Shown: piece by piece, positions 26,229-35,580 of the stretch | Layout of the letters: every line of letters starts with the position of its first letter | Numbering within the stretch: position 1 is the stretch's first letter | From: Kiritimatiellia bacterium | Lineage (GTDB): Bacteria; Verrucomicrobiota; Kiritimatiellia; RFP12; UBA1067 | Reading direction: 5' to 3' | Assembly (NCBI GenBank): GCA_017563185.1 | Contig: JAFXIL010000048.1 | Location: forward strand, 1-57,091 | Length of the DNA: 57,091 nucleotides | Translations under genes and position numbers: made by a program | Notes under the pieces: model-generated | The model's database searches: none | What the model was told of the DNA's origin: nothing | The model's input: only the letters and a program-made list of their open reading frames with translations

Positions 26229-29200
26229 AGAACGAATCTCGTATATCCGAGCGCCGATTTCGCGCACAGCCTCGATTGTGTCCCAGTACGGCGTGTCGCA
26301 CACGTCCGTCCAGCCCACCTGCATGTTCTCTCCGTCGAAGCGGCCTGACGTCGCCTGGTCGGAGAACTGGTGCCAGTGCACGCCCACGATCTGCGGATGC
26401 TCAAGCGACGTGCGCACGTACTCCTTGTACGTCTCGGCGCGGTGCCTCTGGTCGCGCAGGAGGATGAGCCCCGGGCAGAACGGCCCGCGGTCGAGCGCGC
26501 CGAAGTGGAACTCGCCGATCATCACCGGCGCGTCGATTCCCTCCGGCAGCTTGAACTCGCTCATCTCCTTGCGGTAGACGTTGTAGCTCAGCACATCGCA
26601 GTACTTCGCCGCTGCCTTCACCGTGAACGCCGGCGCACCGCCCGCCCAGCGGCAGCCAAGGTACAGCTTGCCGGGGTTCGCGCGCTTCAGCTCCTCGCGG
26701 ATGATGCGGAAGTAGTTCTCGGCGATCTCTGACGAAAACGCTTCGAGGTCGGCCTTCGCGCCCTTGAACGACTTCGGCTCTTTCGTCACTTGCAGGAAAT
26801 CGTTCCAGTCCTTGTACGCCATCCCCCACGCGGCGTTGAGCTTCGCGACCGTTCTGTACTTCGTCTTCAGGCGATCACGGAACACGGCCTTGCACGGCTG
26901 GTCGGCGGGCGACTTCAACGTGGAAACGCCAAACGAATGCGCCGCGCCCCAGTGGTGCTCATTGTCGACGAAGAAGCCGAAGCACCAGGGGTCGTCGATC
27001 TCGGCCTTGTACACCTCCGTCATGCGGCGCGCCTCGGCGCGGAACGACGGGTCGAACGGGTCGCAGAACTCCCACCAGCCGCCCTTGTGCCCGGCAATCG
27101 GACGCGCATGGATCTCGAAGCGCTCCGTGTAGGGCGTGCGGTCCATAAGGCAGATGCGCTTGTCGGACGAATTGGCGATCGTGTTGCAGCTCCAGCTCCG
27201 CAGGCGGCGGTGCGCAAGGTCTGCCCACGTCTCGAACCACTTCTCTCCGTACTTCCGGCGGATGTTCGCGGCGGAGAAGTCGTACACCTTGTCTATGCCG
27301 CGTTTGCCGTAGTAGGGCCAGAGCAGCTCGTCGCGCGTCTCGTAGAAAATGCCGAAGACGGGATCGTCGCGCTTCGGCAGCTCCGCGAACCAGCCGGAAC
27401 GGTCTCCGGCGGGCGTGGCGAGCGGCGTCATCGCGCTAGACGGCAGCACGCGCACCGGGCCGTGGCTCCACCAGAGGTGTCCGTCGGGATCGACGATCCA
27501 CCACTTGCCGTTCCACTTCGTCGTCGAGAAGCCGCCGGTCTTCGGGAGCTGCGGACCATCCGCCCAGCCGCCCCACTTGTCCCAGCCCTTCGGCCCCGGA
27601 TGTGCGGCGAGGTCCTTCTCTTCTTTCGCGCGCTGCACGGCGAAGTCGGCATCGGAATGCACCTTGTCAGGCCATTCCTTGTGACGGAACTGCCCGTACT
27701 TGTCGAGGAACGGGAAGAACTCTTTCTCTGAAAGCTTTGTCCAAGCCTGCACAGTACCCGTCGTCAGCGACTTCGCCTCTTCCTTCGCAACGATCCGCTT
27801 CACGCTCCACGTGTGCGGAAGCTTCGGCTGGTTGATGTAAACAGCCACCTGCACTACGCACTCCGGATCAAGCTGCCCGATTCCCGCCTGCGGCGCGGAA
27901 TGGCGGCCCGTGTACATCTCGTACGGCACGCCCGCCGCGTACGGAAGCGCCCAGACGCGGAGAGGCTTCAAGCGCCCGGCGATCGCGTCGAGCTGCGGAT
28001 TGCGCGGCACCATGTCGGCGCCAAGCACGGCGTGCTTCTCGAACCTGATCGGAAGCTTGAACACCTTGCTGCCCTTCTGCCTGCCGGGATCGCCGCCGGG
28101 ATTCAGGAGCCGCAGCGTGTACTTCCCGTTGATGCCGCCGTTCACGAATTCCACCTCGATGCGACCGTAGCGGGAGAGGTTCCATTTGCCGGCGATGCAG
28201 ACGCCGGGGTAGGAATCCGACGGCTTAGTCTTCACGGTCAACAACCCGTTGGTGAGCGAAAACGCCGCGCCGTCCTGCGAGGAGATTCGCGACGCATCGG
28301 CGGACGCCGCGTCAAAAAGAACGATGTCGCCGGATTTGGAACCGGCCACCGTTCTCACTTCGGCCTTCAGGAGATTGTGGCCAAGTTCGCGCCCGCCGTC
28401 CTGCGAGTAGATGCCGTTGCACAGCGAATAGCCGAACTCGCAGCAGAGGCTCGCCCAGCAGTTCGGCTGTGCCTCGACCCACTGCCGCGACGACACCAGA
28501 CCGGCCGCGCGGTCTTTTTCCATCTTGACTGAATAGCCCTTTCCCGCCTTGATGTCGTTCTTCCCGTTGTACGCGAGCGCACCGCCCCTAGACGTCTCAG
28601 CCCAGTTGTGGCGAAATGCGTCGATGTGCGCGTTGTGCCATTGGCTCAACGACCCGAACGTGAACGCGCAGTCCTGCTCGGGACAGTTCGGGTAGCTTCT
28701 CACATGCGGAGAATGGAGGTCGAAGAACACGATCTTCTTTCCGTGCGATTCGCGCACAAGCAGTTCCTTGAAGGCCCTCACGGACGTGTAGACACCTGCG
28801 ACGTAGTCGCGGTTGTGGTCGTGCGGACGCCGGTTCTTCCCCTGGTCGCCATCCTCCACGCCGTCCTTGTCCATGAACGGCACGAACACGCAGTCGGCGT
28901 TGTCGCGGACCCATTCCCCTTCCGGCGAGCCGGAGAGGATTTCGTCGATGATTCCCTCCATGACCGGATTCGCCGTCGTCTCGCAGGCGTGATGGCGGGC
29001 GGTATACGCAAACAGCCACTTCGCAGTTCCCTTCCGGCACGGAATGCGCAGCAGCTCCGTGTCGCGACGGCCGCTCTGCGACTTGCAGAGAACGTCGAAC
29101 TTCACGCCTTCCTTCCCGCGCCAGCGTGCGCTCGCCGCATCCCAGTCCTTCTGCAGATATGGAATCGACGTCGCGAAGCGCGTCTCGCTCTCGTCGGCCG

Positions 29201-29555
29201 CGAAGGTGTAGTCAAAGGCGTTGTTCGGCTCGTGGCGCTTGCCGTCCGCATTGAGCCAGCGCCAGGTCTTCCCGCCGTCACGGCTGATCGCCGGGCCCAG
29301 CGAAGAAAGATAGTCGCCCTTAGGGAACTGGAAATGGAGCTTCCTTCCTGCTGCGCCGCGAAGCGTGAAATCCCAGTAGAACCAATATCCCCTCGTGTCG
29401 CGAAGATCGGGGCGAACGGCAACGATGCCATTCGCCTCGTCGATCTTGTCGACCTTGACGTTCCCTCCGGGATATTCACAGTCTATCGACATCTCGCAAA
29501 ATGCAACCGATGTCGAAAGCACACAGATCATCAAACTTGTAACAGCCTTCATCAT
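26214..29555 (-). CDS. M14-type peptidase fused to a GH-A (agarase/GH50-like) glycosidase
   Basis: 1113 residues with a signal peptide. Residues about 25-170 are an N-terminal beta-sandwich. Residues about 175-380 carry zinc carboxypeptidase features: HxxE (H189-E192, HHACETTANP), N248-R249, H281 (FFDLHSPH) and a possible catalytic E373 (CCEFGYS). Residues about 690-1113 are a clan GH-A barrel starting GGFSTTKWNGKWWIVDPDGH, with acid/base candidate E866 (VDNEHHWG) and nucleophile E1015 (IGEFHFG). It is a single uninterrupted frame. AAAGGAAA before ATG 29555. It may act on glycopeptides or peptidoglycan-like or proteoglycan material. Confidence 0.75.
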   Translation of the reverse strand: MMKAVTSLMICVLSTSVAFCEMSIDCEYPGGNVKVDKIDEANGIVAVRPDLRDTRGYWFYWDFTLRGAAGRKLHFQFPKGDYLSSLGPAISRDGGKTWRWLNADGKRHEPNNAFDYTFAADESETRFATSIPYLQKDWDAASARWRGKEGVKFDVLCKSQSGRRDTELLRIPCRKGTAKWLFAYTARHHACETTANPVMEGIIDEILSGSPEGEWVRDNADCVFVPFMDKDGVEDGDQGKNRRPHDHNRDYVAGVYTSVRAFKELLVRESHGKKIVFFDLHSPHVRSYPNCPEQDCAFTFGSLSQWHNAHIDAFRHNWAETSRGGALAYNGKNDIKAGKGYSVKMEKDRAAGLVSSRQWVEAQPNCWASLCCEFGYSLCNGIYSQDGGRELGHNLLKAEVRTVAGSKSGDIVLFDAASADASRISSQDGAAFSLTNGLLTVKTKPSDSYPGVCIAGKWNLSRYGRIEVEFVNGGINGKYTLRLLNPGGDPGRQKGSKVFKLPIRFEKHAVLGADMVPRNPQLDAIAGRLKPLRVWALPYAAGVPYEMYTGRHSAPQAGIGQLDPECVVQVAVYINQPKLPHTWSVKRIVAKEEAKSLTTGTVQAWTKLSEKEFFPFLDKYGQFRHKEWPDKVHSDADFAVQRAKEEKDLAAHPGPKGWDKWGGWADGPQLPKTGGFSTTKWNGKWWIVDPDGHLWWSHGPVRVLPSSAMTPLATPAGDRSGWFAELPKRDDPVFGIFYETRDELLWPYYGKRGIDKVYDFSAANIRRKYGEKWFETWADLAHRRLRSWSCNTIANSSDKRICLMDRTPYTERFEIHARPIAGHKGGWWEFCDPFDPSFRAEARRMTEVYKAEIDDPWCFGFFVDNEHHWGAAHSFGVSTLKSPADQPCKAVFRDRLKTKYRTVAKLNAAWGMAYKDWNDFLQVTKEPKSFKGAKADLEAFSSEIAENYFRIIREELKRANPGKLYLGCRWAGGAPAFTVKAAAKYCDVLSYNVYRKEMSEFKLPEGIDAPVMIGEFHFGALDRGPFCPGLILLRDQRHRAETYKEYVRTSLEHPQIVGVHWHQFSDQATSGRFDGENMQVGWTDVCDTPYWDTIEAVREIGARIYEIRSGSAP

Positions 29556-29591
29556 TTTCCTTTCAGCTTTGATCCCTTGGACAGTGTATCT

Positions 29592-29600
29592 ATTATAGCA
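29592..29600 (-). promoter_or_regulatory. Extended -10 promoter of the M14/GH fusion gene
   Basis: TGCTATAAT on the minus strand (TATAAT at 29597-29592), about 37 nt before ATG 29555. No clear -35 is visible; the preceding gene ends at 29615. Confidence 0.5.
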
Positions 29601-29614
29601 TAATCCTTCTGAGT

Positions 29615-31531
29615 TCAGCGCTCGACGCCGAAGAGGCGAGTGTCGGGCGAGGCGAACTTTACGCTGAACGAATCGGCGTCGCGCGCCATGATCTCACCCG
29701 TAAGAAGATCCACCACCTTGGCGGCTTTTGTACGCAGGCGAACCATCTTCTCCCCGCCGTCCTTTGCGTGGACGGCGAGGAAACCCTCCTTCGCGAACAC
29801 GGTTGCGAGCTCATTTAGATAGAGATGCACGCCCGCGTCGGAAGCGATTTTTGTGAGAGATTCCGGCGTGAATAGCTTGTAGTCGTAGGCATAGACGCTG
29901 CGCCATCCTTCCATCTGCGTGGCACTGATCCCCGGCGTCTTGAACGGAACGCCCGCCCACTCCTTCACACGCGTGGCATCGAGCGTCTTGCCGTCCGTAA
30001 CGCCCGGCGCGTAGCACCAGAGGACCGTGCGGCCATTTGCACAGACTTTCTCGCGCAGGAACTTCGCCCGCTCCGGCGTGATGAGAAGCGTGGAGTTGAG
30101 GCAGACGAGCTTGTAGCGTTCCATGTCCAGCACTGGAAGATCGTCGAAGGAGTAGATGTCGTATGGAGCGGCGATGCGGGCGAGCTTGTTGCGGAGGTGC
30201 TGGCCGAACGCGCGTTCGAGCGGACACTTCTCGTTCACGTGGTAGAGCGATTCGGAGTCGCACACGATGAGGATCTCTGCGACGGACGGCGCCGGCTTGA
30301 GGGCGTCCTGCACCTTCTTGAGCGCGGCGATGCGCTCACGCACCCTGGGGTCGCGGTAGAAGCCGCCCCACATGTCAAACCACCAGTAGTTGGCGTTGTT
30401 CGCCATCGCGAAGGCCGCCTCGCGCGTGTTGCCGGCAAGGTCATCCTCCAACGTCTTCCAAAGGCCGCGTCCCCACTTGGTCTGGTCATGCGGACCAAAG
30501 TCGATCTCATGCAGGAAGCGCTTGCCGTAGCGGAGGGCCGTGCCGTACACGAGCTGGCTCCCGGCGCCGCCTCCGATCGCGCGGTCGGAGTAGTTGCCGG
30601 GCGCGATGAAGAAGTCGATGTCCGGCGAAGCATAGACACGCTCGTAGTCGAGATGCGCGAACGACGTCTGGTTGATGCAGCTCGTGAGGTAGTAGCCGAA
30701 GAACACGCCGATCTCCTTTGTCTTCGGAATGGCCTTGCGGGCGGCCTTTGCGAAGAAGAGGATGGCGTTTGCGGTGATCGAGTTGTGAAACTTCCAGTAG
30801 GCGATCTTCTCCGGCTCGGTCGCAGGATCGTACACGAGGTTCTCGAACACGGCGCGTGCGAGCGCCTGCGGCGTGGGCGGTGTTTCGCCGAGGGAGAGGT
30901 TCCGCGCCTTGCACCAGCCCTGCCATCCTCGCGTCTTCGCGTTGCTGGAGCGTCCGCGGTCGTATTCGTACCACTCGCTCGTGCCGCCGCCGGAGAGGAT
31001 GTAGCAGCCGATGCGGTCGCCCCACCGCTTCTCCGCATAGGCGATGAAGTCGAGCATCCACTCCTTCGTGCGGTTGCGCCATTCGGGCATCACGCCGGCG
31101 TGGGTGATGTCGGTGAAGGAGTCGAGCCAGAACTTGTGCGTGGCCCAGTAGGGCGTGTTGAGGTCGATCATCACCATGAAGCGCGCGTTCGGGCTCGCCT
31201 TCACGAGGTCCTCCGCCTGCGCGTCGAGCGCGGACCAGTCGTACTGCTTGAACCCCTTCCAGATGAGCGGGTATTCGCAGTAGGGGGCACCACCTCCATT
31301 AATCGTGTTCGCCGCGAAGAAGCACCTGTTCGTGATGCCCATTGCGGCGAACTGCGCCGTACGCTCAAGTTCCTTGTTGAAGCTGCGGTACGTGACCCAC
31401 AACTGTTTCTCGCACTGCTCCCTGAAACCAACAGGGACCGAGGCGCACACCTGAAGCGCCAACCCTATCGCGGTCATCACCGCGCCTGCCGTCAAAGGCG
31501 CCTTATTGTAGTTTACTTTTTTTGTTGTCAT
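29615..31531 (-). CDS. Exported GH42-like clan GH-A glycosidase
   Basis: 638 residues with a signal peptide (about 10-31). A TIM-barrel glycosidase layout is seen: acid/base candidate E186 in GGGTSEWYEY and nucleophile candidate E342 in FLHEIDFGPHD. The C-terminal third (AEILIVCDSESLYHVN, then YKLVCLNSTLLITPERA) is the flavodoxin-like beta-galactosidase trimerisation domain. A beta-galactosidase-like activity is therefore likely, although the exact sugar is not known. GGGAG before ATG 31531 sets the start; the frame extends upstream into the regulator gene without a ribosome site. Confidence 0.75.
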   Translation of the reverse strand: MTTKKVNYNKAPLTAGAVMTAIGLALQVCASVPVGFREQCEKQLWVTYRSFNKELERTAQFAAMGITNRCFFAANTINGGGAPYCEYPLIWKGFKQYDWSALDAQAEDLVKASPNARFMVMIDLNTPYWATHKFWLDSFTDITHAGVMPEWRNRTKEWMLDFIAYAEKRWGDRIGCYILSGGGTSEWYEYDRGRSSNAKTRGWQGWCKARNLSLGETPPTPQALARAVFENLVYDPATEPEKIAYWKFHNSITANAILFFAKAARKAIPKTKEIGVFFGYYLTSCINQTSFAHLDYERVYASPDIDFFIAPGNYSDRAIGGGAGSQLVYGTALRYGKRFLHEIDFGPHDQTKWGRGLWKTLEDDLAGNTREAAFAMANNANYWWFDMWGGFYRDPRVRERIAALKKVQDALKPAPSVAEILIVCDSESLYHVNEKCPLERAFGQHLRNKLARIAAPYDIYSFDDLPVLDMERYKLVCLNSTLLITPERAKFLREKVCANGRTVLWCYAPGVTDGKTLDATRVKEWAGVPFKTPGISATQMEGWRSVYAYDYKLFTPESLTKIASDAGVHLYLNELATVFAKEGFLAVHAKDGGEKMVRLRTKAAKVVDLLTGEIMARDADSFSVKFASPDTRLFGVER

Positions 31532-31570
31532 GGATTCTCCCGCTCTCCGATTGTTCTGCATTGCATGCAC

Positions 31571-31579
31571 ATTATACCA
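31571..31579 (-). promoter_or_regulatory. Extended -10 promoter of the GH42-like gene
   Basis: TGGTATAAT on the minus strand (TATAAT at 31576-31571), 39 nt before ATG 31531, in the 109-bp gap after the regulator gene. No -35 is visible. Confidence 0.5.
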
Positions 31580-31640
31580 TAAACCTCTTGCTGCGGATCC
31601 CGTAAACATCCGTACCAGGCCAATCGAGACGACTTTCGTT

Positions 31641-32801
31641 TCAGGCCTTCTGCCTGGCCCTGTTTCGCCATGCCGACATGGAACAATCAACCAGTTTACG
31701 GAACTGCTTCCGAAGCGAATTGGGGTTTGCGCAGCCGCAGAAATCCGCAATGTTCTTGATCGGCATTGAACTGTTTTCAAGAAGCTGCTTTGCCCGCTCG
31801 ATGCGCACGGCGATAATCTCTTCGAGCACCGATCGCCCTGTCGCCCTGCGAAAACGAATCTCGGCTTGACGACGGGCGCAGGGGAAACGTTTTAGGACTT
31901 CGGCCGCACTGATCCCACGGCACGCCTCGTGCCGAATCAATTCAAGCGCTTCCAGAACGGGACGGTCATGCGCCACGACTCTACGCGTCGAGGCGCGGTG
32001 TACGACATGAAGAGGGCCAAAGGTGCGCCTATGCGGCCCGGCATAGCCCGCACCGTTCTTAAGCTGTGCGTCAAGAAAAAGTGCCGCAAGGCGGCCACCC
32101 TCCGTGAAATCGGGCTTGACCGACGTGAGCGACGGATTCGTCCGTTCGCATATCTCCTCGGCATTGTCAACGCCAATCACAGAAAGAGCCTCAGGTACAG
32201 GAATGCCGATGAGTGCCGCGGCAGTCAAAACGTCCTTTGCGATCTTGTCATTGGCGGCGAAGAGCGCACAGGGCTTCTTCAGCCCGGTAAGAAACTCGCG
32301 CAACTTCCTCTGATGGTGCGTTGGGTCGGCTGACGAGTACCGCTCGCCGAACACCTTGCAGCTATAGCCGTTGAGACGAACCGCAGTGCTGAATCCGCGT
32401 TCGCGCTCATCGCTCCAGAAGCGTCGTTCAGGATATGGTACGAATGCAAACTCCGTTATGCCGCCCATCATCAGCTCGCGCGCCGCCATGCGTCCGGTGG
32501 CGGCGGAGTCGTGAGTGACGCAGAAGGCTTTCTTAGGCAGACATGAAGGATCGTGATCGAAGAACACCATCGGCAGGGAGCCAAAGGCGGCGGCCTCCAC
32601 TGTCGCCGCAGTTCCACCACACTCAACTATGACACCGATGGGTTCCCAGAAGTCAAGCAACATACGCAGCTGCTTAGCCGATGGAATCCCATCGACCGGC
32701 TGGACAAGCCAACCCAACTTGTCGGCAACCTCCTGCACGCCAGCGAGCTTCTCTGCAGCGTTTATCTTTGCCGATGACTGGAAATACAGGACAACGTTCA
32801 T
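31641..32801 (-). CDS. XylR-type transcriptional regulator (LacI-like sensor plus AraC HTH)
   Basis: 386 residues, the length and order of XylR-family activators. Residues about 1-270 form a periplasmic-binding-protein-like sensor (GVIVECGGTAATVEAAAFG, LFAANDKIAKDVL, VIGVDNAEEICERT). Residues about 285-386 are an AraC-type double HTH (ISAAEVLKRFPCARRQAEIRF and IKNIADFCGCANPNSLRKQF). It should sense a sugar in the cytoplasm and activate neighbouring operons. The direct repeats at 35526-35554 and 40199-40227 are the best candidate binding sites. It begins 11 bp after the surface-protein gene, so its own expression is probably autoregulated. Confidence 0.88.
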   Translation of the reverse strand: MNVVLYFQSSAKINAAEKLAGVQEVADKLGWLVQPVDGIPSAKQLRMLLDFWEPIGVIVECGGTAATVEAAAFGSLPMVFFDHDPSCLPKKAFCVTHDSAATGRMAARELMMGGITEFAFVPYPERRFWSDERERGFSTAVRLNGYSCKVFGERYSSADPTHHQRKLREFLTGLKKPCALFAANDKIAKDVLTAAALIGIPVPEALSVIGVDNAEEICERTNPSLTSVKPDFTEGGRLAALFLDAQLKNGAGYAGPHRRTFGPLHVVHRASTRRVVAHDRPVLEALELIRHEACRGISAAEVLKRFPCARRQAEIRFRRATGRSVLEEIIAVRIERAKQLLENSSMPIKNIADFCGCANPNSLRKQFRKLVDCSMSAWRNRARQKA

Positions 32802-32812
32802 TAGGCGATTGG

Positions 32813-35452
32813 CTATCGGACGAAAATGGACATGCCTTCGAGGAAAATCAGCCTAAGTCCAATTGTATCCGATCTCATGTGATAGTATTTCCGAGTGTCT
32901 TCATCCAGTTCAAACGTGACACCCTGCGGTTCACTTTCCCATGTGACGATGTACGGACTGCCAGACTTCGACAATTCGCGAAGATCTTCTCGTCCGGCAA
33001 GATTGACCATGATTGTCGCATTGTCCGCGAAGGACACAGTATTGGCCTCGACAGTCAGCGAATCGCCCACCTTACCCTTCAGATTGAAAACGGTCGTGCG
33101 CTTCGAAATGTCAAGCTCGGCTCCATCCTGCAATTCACAGCCGCAGAAATAGTCTGTATTCGGTTGAAATGTTCCAAAGACTTTACAGCCATTTTTATGG
33201 TACGAAGGATTATTGTCAGCTGCCGTCGTGTTCACGATGTAATTGCCGAGCAACGGTGTTGTTGAATTCGGACGAAGCTGCCCATTGTCCTGAACAATCA
33301 GCGTGCAGTTTCTCAAATCTGACTCCGGCGGCAAGAACTCTATGAGCCTATTACCAAACAATTCAATTGTCCCTTCTGTTGTCACAAGGCCACGAACATA
33401 GAGAGGTTTCGGCGTGTTGACTGTCAATTTGTGCCCGCCGAGATCAATATACGAACCGGTGAGTCCATAATTTCCCTGTGCGTTCAGACTAGTGAAACCA
33501 TACGACGCATCCGCCTGAATTAAAGAATCCGCGGTAACGACCATATTGGAAACACATGCACTCTTGTAACTGTCTATATAAGTTTGCCGTGAATTCTTGA
33601 GCGTCCCACCAGCCAACGCAAACACATAGTCATTGTAGAAAAGTCGGCCGTTCATGTCGAGAATTCCCATCCCGCTGGCATTCGTTGAGACTGTGATAGT
33701 TCCACCTTCATGGCCAAACGGGTGATCGTTTCCATCCGTGCCACAGACGAGCGTTCCTGCCGACACCACCGTTCCGCCCGTGTAGGTCTGACCTGGCTTG
33801 CTCGCCGTAAACGAACCTTTGCCATCCTTCAGCACCTTTAAATTACCTGAAAACACAATCGAAGTGTTTTCACATGCAGCAGCAGGCCCCGTCGCTCTCC
33901 CATGCGCCGAAAACGCAGTAGCACTGGCGCTTGCATAGAACTTTCCGCAGACTCTGTCGTACATGCCGTATTCAGCGTTCGGCGACATGGCGGGCACCAG
34001 ATCCAACTTGAGCGTTCCGTCGGAACCATAGGCCTTGAAGTAGTAGCACTTGCACCTTGAGTAGTTGTTCCACCCGGCCATGGCACCATTCGAAATCTGA
34101 AACGATGCGAAGAGAACAAGATTCGTCACCGCCGTAAAAGATGGAGAGGGTGGGGTAACGGATGCCCCGACAGAGCCGTTTACGGTAACCGTTCCCGCAG
34201 CGCCATCGGCGACTATTGTGTATGTATTGCCGGAGGAAAAGGAGATTCCGTTCGATGACTGCCTGCCGCCAAGGTCAAATCTGAGTTTTGCGGGAAGCGC
34301 GGAGAGACTGAACTGTGTCGAAGTCCCCGATATCCTCGTGCAGAAGAAAAACTGGTTGTCGGAAGACACCGTGCCGATTATGGGCTCAACCTTCATCTCC
34401 ATGCGGTCCGTTGATTCCGGCACATAGTCCGTTATGATGTACTGACTGTGCTCCGGCTGGATGTATTCAAGCTGCTGATAGCCTGGCACGACAATTCGAA
34501 GTTCCGCCGGATCGCCCGCGGCAGAGTTAGTGATTTCATGGAACAGATCAGTACGGACAGCAGAGAAACCACCCGCGCCGGAATTACGGTAGAACTTGCC
34601 GGCGACACGATCATAGACGCCGATTACGCCATTATCTTCATCATATACTGGAACAATATGGCACTTGAGCGTTGTTCCAGTGGAGTCGAAGACTTTGAAA
34701 TGGTAAAAACGGACTCCTGCATGATTATTCCAGTTTGCAAGAGCTCCATTTGATATATCAAATGATGCAAAAAGAACAATGTTTGTGGGAGGGGTGAAAT
34801 CGCCGCTGCTGGCCATCGTCCCAGCATCGTTTCCATTCACTGTGCATTTGCGGGTATTGTAGTTTGCCACAACAGTGTACTCCGTGCCGATGCCAGCTGA
34901 ATATGAAGCGGCGCCACCAGTGCTGCTCCCCCGATCGAAGCGAAACTTACCATTCACCTTACCACAGGATAAAGTTGCATTTGCACCGCCTATGCGGTCA
35001 CACCAGAGAAACTGGTTGTTCCCAGAACCCGCTCCGTCGAGAAATTTGATTTTCATTTCCACGATGTCGGTTGCCGACGGCTTGAAATCCGTAATGATTC
35101 TCTGACCATTGCTATTTGAAGCGCCATTAACGAAGGTGACACTCGTATCAATGAATTCAAGGTCTTGGTACCCCGCCACTACACCTTCAGTGTTGGTAAC
35201 GCAAAGAGCGGATGTTGAGTAAGATCCTGCTACTAATCCTGCTACTGAGAGATTATGCCCCGCAAGATCAACTGTCACGCCATTGGCGATGTGAACCTCG
35301 CCATCAGCTGTCCAGTCTTCATCGGTAGTAAGCGTATAGTTCTCGCTGATAGTCCTGTCGGCCATCACGACGCCAGATATTGCCAACACGACGATGAGAA
35401 CCATTAACTTACGCCACCCGCACTTTATGGCTGAATTGGGAAGTTTAATCAT
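32813..35452 (-). CDS. Autotransporter-like surface protein with LamG-like modules
   Basis: 879 residues with signal peptide MIKLPNSAIKCGWRKLMVLI. Two LamG/concanavalin-like modules start with VAGYQDLEFIDT (about residue 94) and GYQQLEYIQPEH (about 325). Residues about 560-620 contain GQTYTGGTVVSAGTLVCG, a passenger-associated transport repeat of autotransporter beta-helices. No beta-barrel is obvious at the C-terminus. Probably a secreted or surface glycan-binding protein. GGAGCTACGAG before ATG 35452. The first module is closely related to that of the GH27 enzyme. Codon use is less GC-rich than its neighbours. Confidence 0.7.
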   Translation of the reverse strand: MIKLPNSAIKCGWRKLMVLIVVLAISGVVMADRTISENYTLTTDEDWTADGEVHIANGVTVDLAGHNLSVAGLVAGSYSTSALCVTNTEGVVAGYQDLEFIDTSVTFVNGASNSNGQRIITDFKPSATDIVEMKIKFLDGAGSGNNQFLWCDRIGGANATLSCGKVNGKFRFDRGSSTGGAASYSAGIGTEYTVVANYNTRKCTVNGNDAGTMASSGDFTPPTNIVLFASFDISNGALANWNNHAGVRFYHFKVFDSTGTTLKCHIVPVYDEDNGVIGVYDRVAGKFYRNSGAGGFSAVRTDLFHEITNSAAGDPAELRIVVPGYQQLEYIQPEHSQYIITDYVPESTDRMEMKVEPIIGTVSSDNQFFFCTRISGTSTQFSLSALPAKLRFDLGGRQSSNGISFSSGNTYTIVADGAAGTVTVNGSVGASVTPPSPSFTAVTNLVLFASFQISNGAMAGWNNYSRCKCYYFKAYGSDGTLKLDLVPAMSPNAEYGMYDRVCGKFYASASATAFSAHGRATGPAAACENTSIVFSGNLKVLKDGKGSFTASKPGQTYTGGTVVSAGTLVCGTDGNDHPFGHEGGTITVSTNASGMGILDMNGRLFYNDYVFALAGGTLKNSRQTYIDSYKSACVSNMVVTADSLIQADASYGFTSLNAQGNYGLTGSYIDLGGHKLTVNTPKPLYVRGLVTTEGTIELFGNRLIEFLPPESDLRNCTLIVQDNGQLRPNSTTPLLGNYIVNTTAADNNPSYHKNGCKVFGTFQPNTDYFCGCELQDGAELDISKRTTVFNLKGKVGDSLTVEANTVSFADNATIMVNLAGREDLRELSKSGSPYIVTWESEPQGVTFELDEDTRKYYHMRSDTIGLRLIFLEGMSIFVR

Positions 35453-35490
35453 CTCGTAGCTCCTTTCCTTTCCAACTTTCGGCTTTCAAT

Positions 35491-35575
35491 ATTCTATCAA
35501 AAACCGCTTCGAGCTGTGCTACCTTTGCGCAGAAAAAAGCGTTACTTTTGCGCACATCAAATCAAGATGCTCACA
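35491..35575 (-). promoter_or_regulatory. Promoter with putative XylR-type operator, copy A
   Basis: The minus strand carries a 12-bp direct repeat TGCGCAAARGTA twice, 23 bp apart (TGCGCA cores at 35549-35554 and 35526-35531), then an extended -10 TGATAGAAT (TAGAAT at 35496-35491) with no good -35. The whole stretch is nearly identical to 40163-40248. Activator-dependent expression is inferred: AraC-type proteins bind direct repeats of this spacing. Confidence 0.72.
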
Positions 35576-35580
35576 TGGAA

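Noticed and set aside
30197-31582. Plus-strand frame opposite the GH42-like gene
   Set aside because: No motif, typical GC-shadow composition, and it overlaps a gene with catalytic residues in place.
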